45,134 nucleotides of DNA, from the NCBI GenBank assembly GCA_009377585.1, contig WHTS01000045.1, positions 1 to 45,134 of the forward strand. The letters are read 5' to 3'. Both the position numbers and the translations under genes were made by a program. Below are positions 36,345 through 44,838 of the stretch, in pieces (within the stretch, counting starts at the first letter, position 1; each line of letters starts with the position of its first letter). Source of the stretch: Betaproteobacteria bacterium (lineage in GTDB: Bacteria; Pseudomonadota; Gammaproteobacteria; Burkholderiales; WYBJ01). The notes beneath the pieces were generated by a model. It made no database searches and had not been told where the DNA came from. It saw only the letters and a program-made list of their open reading frames with translations.

Positions 36345-36522
36345 CAGCGTGCGTTGTTGATCCGTTTCAGGCGCGCCGGTTGGCAGTGGCGCCCAGAAGC
36401 GCTGTGAGCCGGTACGAACCTACCCGAACAGGCGATTCTCTGACATCCGTGGCTTTCTCGAAAACTGCCTCCCCTCGTTCGTGCGCGATACGTCATCCAG
36501 GGTCGCCGCCCGCGACGGTCGT

Positions 36523-37500
36523 TCACTGCTCGACCTTAATATTGGCCGTTTTGATGATGTCCGCGAACTTCGTCCTTTCCGCCTTGATAAGTGCGGCAAA
36601 CTGATCGGGTGTCAATGCGAAGGGTTCCATCCCGAGCGCGCCCAGCTTGTCCCGGAAGTCGGGCAATGCCAGCACTCGGCCGATCTCTGCAGATAGCACG
36701 CTAACGGTGGCCTGCGGGGTGCCGACCGGTGCCAACATCCCGAACCATGAGTTGGACAGGAAATTCGGCAGACCCGATTCGGCGAATGTAGCCACATGTG
36801 GAAAGGCGGGTAGGCGTTTATCGCCGGTGATGGCGATCGCCCGGAGTCGACCCGCTTTCAAATAAGGAATCGCCGAGACGATCGGTTGTAGGGACAACTC
36901 CACATGGCCGCCGACCAGATCGGCGAAAGCCGGACCACCGCCCTTGTAATTGACCATCTGCACATCGATCTTGGCCATAGCCTTGAGCAGTTCGCCCGCC
37001 AGATGAAGCGCCGATCCGAAGTTGGTGGCGTAATTGAGCTGGCCCGGCCGCGCTTTCGCCAAGGCGATCCACTCCCGCAGGTTGTTGACGGGAAGCGACG
37101 GGTGGACGAGCAGAAGCCACTCGGACCGTGTGAGACCACCAACCGGGGCGAAATCCTTGACGATGTCGTAGGGCGTCGAATACAGCAGTGAAGAAATGAC
37201 GAACGTGCGGCTCATCACCATCACCGTGTAGCCGTCGGGCTTCGATCTCGCCAAGGCGTCGGTGCCGATGATCGTGTTGCCGCCTGCACGGTTGTCCACG
37301 ATGAAGCGTTGACTCAAACCCTCGCTCATCCTTTCGGCAACGAGACGAGCCAGCGGATCCACGCTCCCGCCCGGGGGAAACGGCACGATCATGCGGACGG
37401 GTCTGGTCGGGTAGGACTGCTGAGCCGCCGCAGGGAGTGCGAGCAGCATGGTCAGTGTGGAAACTTCAAGCAACTGCGTCGGCGTGATGCGGAATCTCAT
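36523..37500 (-). CDS. Bug/TctC receptor between two amidases
   Basis: The 325-residue protein begins at ATG 37500; the longer open frame upstream of it is not protein-like. The signal region is LEVSTLTMLLALPAAAQQ, followed by YPTRPVRMIVPFPPGGSVDPL, NRAGGNTIIGTDALA and MVNYKGGGPAFADLVGGHVE. The MVNYKGG pocket differs from the HVPYKG of its neighbours, so its ligand may differ. Confidence 0.9.
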   Translation of the reverse strand: MRFRITPTQLLEVSTLTMLLALPAAAQQSYPTRPVRMIVPFPPGGSVDPLARLVAERMSEGLSQRFIVDNRAGGNTIIGTDALARSKPDGYTVMVMSRTFVISSLLYSTPYDIVKDFAPVGGLTRSEWLLLVHPSLPVNNLREWIALAKARPGQLNYATNFGSALHLAGELLKAMAKIDVQMVNYKGGGPAFADLVGGHVELSLQPIVSAIPYLKAGRLRAIAITGDKRLPAFPHVATFAESGLPNFLSNSWFGMLAPVGTPQATVSVLSAEIGRVLALPDFRDKLGALGMEPFALTPDQFAALIKAERTKFADIIKTANIKVEQ

Positions 37501-37898
37501 CGTTGCTTCGCTCAGTTGGCGATGTAGACTCGTCTCGCGGCAGCAAAATCGTGCGCAAGCTGCATACGTCCTTCGGCGACAATGCAGCTTTGCAATATCG
37601 TCTGTCCGACGACGCTCCCCATCAGGGAATCGCCAGCGCGGCGTAGCCTGAGGTCTCGCCCACCGGCAAATTCGCCGAGCTGCCCTGCGTGGATTGCAGC
37701 AATTGGGCGTACGTCTCCATGGGAAGCATACAGGTTCTGCACCGTCCCGACGAATGCTCGCCCGGCGCCAGCCTGGAAATGCGGGCGCCGCGGCCTTCGG
37801 CAAGCAGCACTCGCCTCAACGAGGCGCTCAAGTTGGTACGTTTGGCGTCGCGCGGCACGGCACAAATACCGGTGTGTCGCGTGCAGCGAATCTGCGGC
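37501..37898. other. No identifiable gene
   Basis: About 400 bp between a Bug gene and amidase 2. Short frames on both strands overlap, but none has a recognisable fold; a minus-strand tail (PMETYAQLLQSTQG) ending at 37622 looks slightly protein-like. I cannot assign it. Confidence 0.3.
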
Positions 37899-39587
37899 TT
37901 AGGACACAACGCCCATCCGGAACGTCGCCGCTTGCCCAGCGGTCCAGGGCAGGTCGCGGCGGATGCGCTGCACGAGTTCCAGTGCATAAGGGGCGGTCTC
38001 GAGCAGCAGCGCGAGTTGAGCCGGCGGCAGGGTGAGGCCGGCACGATACGCCATCGTTTCCACCATGGCGCGCGTCGCGTCGTCGAGCGTGATACGAATG
38101 TCGTCGTCCGAGCCGGGATCGACATGGGGCGCCGAATCTCCGTGGCGAAGCCGTGGACGGCGCTCGCGCCACGGTGTGGCCCGCTCGTACGCATGGCCGA
38201 TGCGCAGCACGGTCGCGTCTTCGAACGGTCGGCCGGCGATTTGGAAGCCGAGCGGTAATCCGGTGGCACCATAGCCGCAGCACAAGGCAAGCGCGGGCGC
38301 ACCGGTGACGCTGAACAAGGTGCCCATGCCCGGACGTAGAAACTTGTCCGCACCGCCGATCTGCTTGTGTGCCTGCAGGCCGGGTGCGGAACCGGCGCCG
38401 ACCGTGACGAGGGCATCGTACTTCGAGTACACCGACTGCATCTCGTCAAGGATGCGCAGCCGCTGGCGCTGTGCCCAGATGTAGTCCGCGGCTGTGTAGA
38501 GACAGGCAGGAAGACAGCGCGACAGGAAGTGACGGCCGTAGTCCTGCACGCGTTCCCGCAACTGCGGCTGGTGCAAGGCGTACAGTTCCGACTCCGTGAG
38601 CATGAGGCGCACTGCGTAGTACTCGTGCAGCGGACGCAGGCGCACCGTTTCGACCGCCGCGCCGAGGGCGCGCAGCACCTCGATCGCTGCATCAGTCGCA
38701 CGAGCCAGTTCCGCGCTTACATCGAGGTCCTCCTCCCAGAAGTGCCGAACGACGCCGAGCTTCATGCCCCGCAGATCGCTCGTGAACCGTTCACGTATCG
38801 GCGGTAGGGTGAAGCACGCGCTGCCGCTGTCGTGCGGATCCGGACCGGCGATGGCCTCCAGCAACAGCGCACAGTCTTCGACGTTCCAGGTCATCGGCCC
38901 GACATGGTCGCAGCTGGACGAAAACGGAACCAGTCCGGTGCGCCCAATCAGACCGAAGGTCGGTTTGAGGCCCACCGTGCCGCAGAACCAGGAGGGACTG
39001 CGCACCGATCCGCCCGTATCGCTGCCCAGGGCGCACATCGTAAGACCCGCGGCGACCGCAGCCGCCGAACCGCTGCTCGAGCCCCCCGTGAAATGTAGCG
39101 TGTTCCAAGGGTTTCGGGCCGGCGGCCACGGTAGATCGAAGGAGGGACCGCCGTGGGCGAACTCGTGCGTGGTCGTCTTGCCGAGCAAAACCGCACCGGC
39201 CGCGTACAACTTGCGCACGACGTGCGCATCGCACTGCGGCACGTTGTCCTCGAGCAGCCGCGATTGCGCAGTGGTGCGGATGCCGGCGGTATCGAAGTTG
39301 TCCTTGAGTGCGAACGGAATTCCGTGTAGCGCGCCGCGATATTTACCGCGCATGATTTCAGACTCCGCTTCCTTCGCAAGGCGCCGCGCATGCTCCGCGG
39401 TGACCGTGAGGTAGGCATGGAGCTGCGGATCGAAGGTCTCGATTCGGGCGAGAAACGCGTCGGTCAGCGCGGTGGGAGAAAGCTCGCGGCGCCGAATCAG
39501 CTCGGCCGCGCGGGCGATGCCGAGAAAGCAGAGGTCTTCCTGCATGAGCGTCGTCCGTTCTGGGGATGTCGTCATTGTAAGCGCCAT
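37899..39587 (-). CDS. Amidase-signature-family hydrolase 2 with extra C-terminal domain
   Basis: The 562-residue enzyme has the amidase signature triad: Lys95 in IPFALKDNFD, Ser170 in HFTGGSSSGSAAA and nucleophile Ser194 in GSDTGGSVRSPSW. After the amidase fold ends near residue 475 (HAYERATPWRERRP), about 85 more residues follow. They contain MAYRAGLTLPPAQLALLLETAPYALELVQRIRR in one helical run, which resembles the small AtzG/GatC-like partner of some amidases. The fusion is an inference. It heads the leftward cluster with two Bug genes and amidase 1. The start could also be Met15 (MQEDLCFLGI), closer to family length. Confidence 0.88.
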   Translation of the reverse strand: MALTMTTSPERTTLMQEDLCFLGIARAAELIRRRELSPTALTDAFLARIETFDPQLHAYLTVTAEHARRLAKEAESEIMRGKYRGALHGIPFALKDNFDTAGIRTTAQSRLLEDNVPQCDAHVVRKLYAAGAVLLGKTTTHEFAHGGPSFDLPWPPARNPWNTLHFTGGSSSGSAAAVAAGLTMCALGSDTGGSVRSPSWFCGTVGLKPTFGLIGRTGLVPFSSSCDHVGPMTWNVEDCALLLEAIAGPDPHDSGSACFTLPPIRERFTSDLRGMKLGVVRHFWEEDLDVSAELARATDAAIEVLRALGAAVETVRLRPLHEYYAVRLMLTESELYALHQPQLRERVQDYGRHFLSRCLPACLYTAADYIWAQRQRLRILDEMQSVYSKYDALVTVGAGSAPGLQAHKQIGGADKFLRPGMGTLFSVTGAPALALCCGYGATGLPLGFQIAGRPFEDATVLRIGHAYERATPWRERRPRLRHGDSAPHVDPGSDDDIRITLDDATRAMVETMAYRAGLTLPPAQLALLLETAPYALELVQRIRRDLPWTAGQAATFRMGVVS

Positions 39588-39629
39588 CGCGCGTCCGTAC
39601 TGTCCGAATTCTCAGCCGAACGTTTACGC

Positions 39630-39900
39630 CGGGGATCATGACAACATCGAAATCCCGGCCTTGCCGTGGAAGTCGGCTGCCGCATGTGGCGCAGAAGTAG
39701 ATCGTGAAGCGCTTGGCCTCGGGCACCTTGAACGATCGCACCTGCTCCTCGCCGCACACCCACTTGAGCAATCCAGGCTGCAAAAACAGATTGTCGCGCG
39801 GCCGGTGCCGGTCGCCTTGCCGCAGCGCGAGCAGTGGCAGTGATAGAAACGCGCCGGTCTCCCTGCCGGTCGTGCTCGATGCGGCGTACAGGATGACCAC
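39630..39900 (-). pseudogene. GFA-family (glutathione-dependent formaldehyde-activating-like) gene, frameshifted
   Basis: Two frames together rebuild a GFA domain: FYHCHCSRCGKATGTGRA (one frame) and then LFLQPGLLKWVCGEEQVRSF with FTIYFCATCGSRLPR and VVMIPG (another). The cysteines of the HCHCSRC and FCATCGS zinc motifs are both present. A frameshift near 39800 and the loss of a start make it non-functional. The open frame then runs on into amidase 2 out of phase. Confidence 0.65.
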
Positions 39901-39960
39901 CTAGGCCGATGAGTTCGGCACCTCTCTTCGGACACCGATTGGGCGGTGTCCGAGATGTTC

Positions 39961-40275
39961 AAGAGCGCGTTGCACCGCTGGCTCCCGCCGGGTCCGCCTG
40001 CGGACTTTTCCTATACGCTGACTTCCGGTTCCCGACGTGCTGGCCGAGGAGAAGTATGACCTATCATTGATCTGCGCAAGCTTCGGTAGCACCCTGTCGA
40101 TTGCGCCTTACTGTCGAGGGCGTGTTTGAGCTTCGGTCCTCATCATTCTGTAGGTAACGCCAGCATCGGGTCCGCTTCCGAGTGCAATTTCACCTCGCCG
40201 CGCCGCATCCGCACCCCCTCCTCGAGCTGCCGTCTCGCCGCGTCCAAGGTCGCCTGCAAGGCGACACGTCTGGGG
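39961..40275. other. No identifiable gene
   Basis: About 315 bp between the GFA relic and a Bug gene. Only short frames occur (a plus-strand stretch MFKSALHRWLPPGPPADF near 39955 is open but not recognised). Confidence 0.3.
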
Positions 40276-41247
40276 CTAGTCGATCTTGATGTTGGCTTCC
40301 TTGATGACCTTTGCCCACTTGCCCATTTCTTCGAGGAGCAACGCGGAAAACTGCTCCGGGGTATTCCCAACCGGTTCGCCACCCAGACTGGTGATCCTGC
40401 CCCTCGGCTCCGGAAGCTGCAGTACGCCCGCGATATCCGTATAGAGCTTGTTGATGACTTGAGGCGGTGTGCGTCCCGGAGCCAGCACGCCCCACCAACT
40501 CGATGCTTCGTACCCCTCGAGCGCCGCTTCGGAAACCGTGGGCAAGTCGGGAAAGGCCTTGGAGCGCTGCAGGCTCGTGACCGCCAGGGCGCGCATCCTT
40601 CCTGCCGCGACTTGAGGCGAGGCCGAGATGATGGTCGCGAACATGACTTGAACGTGCCCACCGACGAGGTCGATTTCCGCAGGGCCGGTCCCCTTGTACG
40701 GGACATGCATGATGTCGACTTTCGCCATCGTCTTGAACAGCTCGCCTGCGAGTTGCTGCGGGCCGCCGGTCCCGCTGGAAGCATAGGCCAACTCTCCCTT
40801 CTTCGCCCGCGCGAGCTCGATGAGCTCCTTCGTCGTCTTGACGGGAAGAGAGGGATGCACGACCAGCAGGAACGGCGATGTCGCGACCTGTGTAACCGCT
40901 GCGAAGTCGTTGATCGTGTCGTAAGGAATCTTCGGGTACAGGCTCGGATTGATCGTGTGGTTGGACGACGACATGATGACCGTGTATCCGTCGGGTGGCG
41001 CCTTGGCGACGATTTCCGAGGCGATCATCATGCTCGCACCCGGTCGGTTCTCGATGATGATCGTCTGCCCCCACTTCTCGCTCAGGTGCCGTCCCAGGAG
41101 ACGCGCCATGAAATCCGTTCCGCCGCCGGGCGGAAACGGCACCAGCATTCGGACCGACTTGGCGGGATAGCTTTGCGCGAGGGCGGTGCTGCACATCGCC
41201 GCGGCCCCAATCAATATCCAGCGTACGTGCTTCTTTCGCAGTTGCAT
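40276..41247 (-). CDS. Bug/TctC receptor (left member of divergent pair)
   Basis: The 323-residue protein is intact: a basic start MQLRKKHVRW, hydrophobic ILIGAAAMCSTALAQS, then YPAKSVRMLVPFPPGGGTDFMA, NRPGASMMIASEIVA, KIPYDTINDFAAVTQ and HVPYKGTGPAEIDLVGGHVQ. The MMIAS in place of the usual IGT is unusual. It diverges from the next Bug gene across 308 bp. Confidence 0.9.
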   Translation of the reverse strand: MQLRKKHVRWILIGAAAMCSTALAQSYPAKSVRMLVPFPPGGGTDFMARLLGRHLSEKWGQTIIIENRPGASMMIASEIVAKAPPDGYTVIMSSSNHTINPSLYPKIPYDTINDFAAVTQVATSPFLLVVHPSLPVKTTKELIELARAKKGELAYASSGTGGPQQLAGELFKTMAKVDIMHVPYKGTGPAEIDLVGGHVQVMFATIISASPQVAAGRMRALAVTSLQRSKAFPDLPTVSEAALEGYEASSWWGVLAPGRTPPQVINKLYTDIAGVLQLPEPRGRITSLGGEPVGNTPEQFSALLLEEMGKWAKVIKEANIKID

Positions 41248-41555
41248 GTGCTTTCCTCGATGACGTTATGGCCAATGCCTATGAGGATATGGATAACCAA
41301 CGATTGTGGCAAAGCGGATTTCGTATGCAGTTGCGAGTCGCGAAGGCGCGCATCGCTCCATGTCGACAGCACTTGACCACGTCTTCGATATACCCCCTTT
41401 TCCCGCGTACCTACCAGACGTGAGTTCACTTAGCGAACTTCCCTTCCGCTCGCTTTTTCGCGCTGCACAGGGCAAATAGGAAACAAGATGCGCGTCGTCT
41501 GGCAACCTCTGCTACCCTCACGGCAACAGCCACTGAAACACGAGGAGACCATCCA
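41248..41555. promoter_or_regulatory. Divergent intergenic region between two Bug genes
   Basis: The 308 bp hold no convincing gene and must carry the promoters of both Bug genes. No clear operator was found. GAGGAG at about 41540-41545 is the ribosome-binding site of the right gene. Confidence 0.45.
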
Positions 41556-42524
41556 ATGAAACGTTCGCTCATGTTGTCGATGGCCTCTCCCTTAGCACTG
41601 TTGCTTATTGGCGGGATCGCCTTTGCTCAGGAATACCCGGCGAGAACGGTCCGAATGGTGGTACCTCTCTCACCAGGAGGTGGCACCGACATCGCGGCCC
41701 GTGTAACGGCTCAGAAGCTCACGCAGCGTTGGGGGCAGCAGTTTATCGTTGAGAACCGGCCAGGTGCAGGCGGTACGATCGGTACCGAGCTGGTCGCCCG
41801 CGCCGCACCCGACGGGTACACGCTGCTGGTATCGAGCCCGAGTGCCATTGTCGTCAATCCGTTTCTGTTCGCGAAGCTGCCTTACGCCCCGAAGGATTTC
41901 GTGCCCGTGGTGATGCTTGCGCCAACGTACTACGTCCTTATCGCACACCCGTCCGAGCCTGCCAGATCGGTGCAAGAGCTGATCGAAGTGGCGCGAAAGC
42001 AGCCGGGGAAGCTCGTTCTCGCCTCGGGTGGCCTTGGCGCACCCTCCGACCTCATGGGCGAGATGTTCAAGAATCTGGCGAAGATCGATGCCGTAACGGT
42101 GCAGTACAAAGGAGGCGGGCAAGCAATAGCAGACGTGGTCGGCGGGCAGGCCAACATGATGTTCGCCGATATGATTGCGGCAACATCCTATATCGATGCC
42201 GGACGGGTCATGCTCTTGGCCGTTGCCACCGCCGAGCGCCTACCCCAGCTGCCCGATGTACCGACGCTTGTCGAATCGGGTGTGCCTTATGACGCGATAG
42301 GATGGTCCGGCGTGTTCGCGCCCGCCCGCACTCCGACTGCAATCGTGACGAAGCTGAACAACGAATTGCGCAGCATTCTGAAGCTTCCCGATGTCCGGTC
42401 AAAGCTGGCCAGTGACGGCAGTGCTTTCGGTTCGAACACGCCCGAATCGCTGGCGATGTTCATCAAGAGCGAGCTCGCCAAGTACGAGACAGCGGTGAAG
42501 GTATCAGGGCGGCGGCTAAATTGA
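41556..42524 (+). CDS. Bug/TctC receptor (right member of divergent pair)
   Basis: The 322-residue protein is complete: signal peptide MKRSLMLSMASPLALLLIG ending near GIAFAQE, then YPARTVRMVVPLSPGGGTDIAA, NRPGAGGTIGTELVA, KLPYAPKDFVPVVML (one residue shorter than usual in this loop) and VQYKGGGQAIADVVGGQAN. Its closest structural parallel in the window is the receptor at 36.5 kb, also with YKGGG. No other gene follows before repeat R4. Confidence 0.9.
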   Translation: MKRSLMLSMASPLALLLIGGIAFAQEYPARTVRMVVPLSPGGGTDIAARVTAQKLTQRWGQQFIVENRPGAGGTIGTELVARAAPDGYTLLVSSPSAIVVNPFLFAKLPYAPKDFVPVVMLAPTYYVLIAHPSEPARSVQELIEVARKQPGKLVLASGGLGAPSDLMGEMFKNLAKIDAVTVQYKGGGQAIADVVGGQANMMFADMIAATSYIDAGRVMLLAVATAERLPQLPDVPTLVESGVPYDAIGWSGVFAPARTPTAIVTKLNNELRSILKLPDVRSKLASDGSAFGSNTPESLAMFIKSELAKYETAVKVSGRRLN

Positions 42525-42792
42525 GCCATCAGCAAGAAGCTGGAAGCGTATCGCCCTGCTTTCTTGCGCCAACGGCAACCGGCCACCTCGCAGGCGTGCC
42601 GATGTGCATGTCGAGCTCGCGCCACATGTTCGCTCGCTTCCCACTGTGAAAGGGAACGTGGCGTGGGCAGCTCGTTTCCGAGGCATTCGCCCCTGAACTT
42701 GCGGCCGCCCTGAACGGTAAATGTGAGCAGAACTCGCGGAAGTCAATTGAGACTACAGAGTCGGGCTGCCGGCCTATGAGCCGCAAGGCAAT
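42525..42792. other. Spacer between Bug gene and R4
   Basis: Less than 300 bp. On the minus strand a segment HVPFHSGKRANMWRELDMH is open and protein-like but I cannot name it. It may be the end of a lost gene. Confidence 0.3.
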
Positions 42793-43399
42793 TACCGTCA
42801 GAATTACCGTCGGTGCGAACCACTTACCCCCGATAGTCCGCGATAGTCAGCGGAAGGAGTATGACGCTCTCGTTGACGATTTCTTCCCGAACGTTCAGCG
42901 AATTGCACTCGTTTCAACGTGCGCACTGATAGCACCCGATAGACCCCGCTAGATGGCGAAACCTACTCCCACTCGATCATCAACGGCTCCTGCAAGCCAT
43001 TGTCCTACCGAGATTTTTGTTCTGCGAGTAGATCTTTACCGTCAGCTTTACCGTCAATCGCATTGGCATACCCGAAAACTGCATTCACCATCTATCGACA
43101 TCTATCGAGGACGATCGGCGCTCCTGCACGGGCGACCTTTCGAGATTTATGGGATCTATCAGTCATAGCAGCGCTCGTTGACATCGTCATCGATCCCTGT
43201 TCCCGGTCGAAATGACGCGGAAAAAGTAGTGGCATCAAATGACATAACTCATTGTCGCTCGGCGCCTATTCGTCAATTTTTTTACCGTCATTACAGCGCT
43301 TTGGGGGTGTCTGCCTCTCCGAAAACAGCGGGTATGGCCGCCGTCAAATGCCTCAACTGTTTGCCACAAAACGAGTTTTCGATCAATTTTTTACCGTCA
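42793..43399. repeat. Island repeat R4 (two-sided)
   Basis: Left arm: TACCGTCA at 42793 with a one-base variant at 42805, then CGATAG units (about 42831-42940). Core: 42964-42986. Right arm: TACCGTCA at 43037 and 43049, TATCG units to about 43160, then single boxes at 43283 and 43392. The right part matches R2 and R3; the left part matches the arrangement at R1. R1 and R4 could thus be the outer ends of a composite island of about 38 kb. Confidence 0.7.
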
Positions 43400-43479
43400 A
43401 GTCGTTCACGATAGCGCTGCCCTGGTCGATCAGAAACCGCCGCCTGCCCTTTCCCCTCCATCCTTTGATCTCCAATCCA

Positions 43480-43815
43480 GCGTCATTCGACGGCGCCGGC
43501 GAGTTCGGACGTGTATTGGATAATCTTGTCCCTCTGCGTTTATCGGGACAACCGCAATCGCTTGCGACCCGAAGAGCGCAGCCAGCGCGGTACGAGCCGC
43601 TTCAGCCTGTGCCATCGCGCGCAGCGGAAGACGCAAAGTCAGCCCGCCGTCGGCGTGTTGATGTAGGCCGAACTGTGGCAGTGCCAGTGCGCCGAGCGTA
43701 TGCGTCACGTCAATGTTGTTGTGCCACGCCCCTTCGGCGTTGCGGAATCGTACCGGCGGCCGGCCGGACAAGCCCGTCAGCAGGGGCGCATCGGGGCCTT
43801 GCACGAGCGCGGCGT
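43480..43815 (-). pseudogene. Possible phenylacetate-CoA-ligase-like C-terminal fragment
   Basis: An open minus-strand frame has NIDVTHTLGALALPQFGLHQ, then DGGLTLRLPL and AIAVVPINAEGQ. This recalls the C-terminal domain of PaaK/CapK-like adenylate-forming ligases, but no adenylation motif is present. It abuts a recombinase fragment at about 43815. The assignment is weak. Confidence 0.35.
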
Positions 43816-44171
43816 AGGAATGGCCAGGATCTGCTGAACGAGCAACAGCGCTGGTGGGCATTGCACGGCCACGTACCGGGCGAAGGCCCGAACCGCGGCG
43901 AGCCGTGCATTGCGGCTGCGCACGGTGTTGTGACGCTCGGCTTCCAGATGCGCGAGGAAGCCGAGAATCAACTGCGCATCGAAGTGGCCCATGTCAGTTT
44001 GGCGGGCGGCTTGCCGAGCCTGCGTTCGGCATAAACCAGCAACAACCGAAAGGCGTCTCGGTATGCTGCCACGGTCCTCGCGCTGACGGCTTGCTGCTGG
44101 AGCAGCCGCTCGGCAAAGAAGCGTTGAATCAAGGCGGCGAATTTGGCCGGATCGGCAAGCAGCGCGTTCAT
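43815..44171 (-). pseudogene. Tyrosine recombinase N-terminal fragment, frameshifted
   Basis: From ATG 44171 the minus strand encodes MNALLADPAKFAALIQRFF, then VSARTVAAYRDAFRLLLVYAE, the SAM-like core-binding domain of a phage-type integrase. Near 43985 the frame shifts and continues FDAQLILGFLAHLEAERHN, then RSRNARLAAVRAFARYV. It ends at QQILAIP, before the catalytic domain. The R, H and Y residues are all lost. It lies 0.4 kb from R4 and may be the relic of the integrase that moved the island. Confidence 0.65.
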
Positions 44172-44404
44172 GTCGCGCGCCGACGCCGCGCGAGCGCGGA
44201 TGAGCACGATCGATGGATCGGCACACGCGCACGGGCGCGGGGCGCGGCAAGAGTAGGCGAGTGCTCTCGCGCGGCCGTCTTGGGGCCTCTCCTCCAACCC
44301 GCTAGCGATCGAACGCGGACTACTCAAGCATACGATCAAAAATTGGCGGTTGCACCGTTCAACGCGACGATGGCTCGATATGCAGTTCTTCCTTCGGGCG
44401 CGCA

Positions 44405-44838
44405 CTGATTTAAGAACTTCGCGCCCTCGCCAAGCCTAATAGCTGGCTCATGCGGTCCGCGCCTCGCCATGGGGCGGACACTCGCTTGCGCGCAAGCAGC
44501 GACGGTGCAACGACGGATGTTGGATGTTAGTCGGGAGACGACCCTTTGCTCAAGACGCATCCGCGCATACTGCTATGAAGGCCATGCACAGTGCCGATTC
44601 CGCTTTTGCGGACCGAAACGCGAGCGTCGCAAAGAGGACCAATGCTGGGATTCCGTGCCACTTCACTTGGCTATGTGGATGGCATTAAATGCGCTTTCTC
44701 ATCGCAAATAATGGACTTGCGTTTGATATGTCTTCGCGCATCACGTACAGTGCTTTATTTCCTCATTGCGCTCGGCCTGCTTGATGCTCGCCCGCCCGCA
44801 ATGCAGCGATGCGATCCGAGCGGAACAAGGAGGAGTAT
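44405..44838. other. No identifiable gene
   Basis: About 430 bp, with lower GC than its surroundings near 44680-44770. Short frames on both strands show no known motif. The end carries the ribosome-binding site AGGAG (44831-44835) of the following Bug gene, so a promoter should lie here. Confidence 0.3.
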
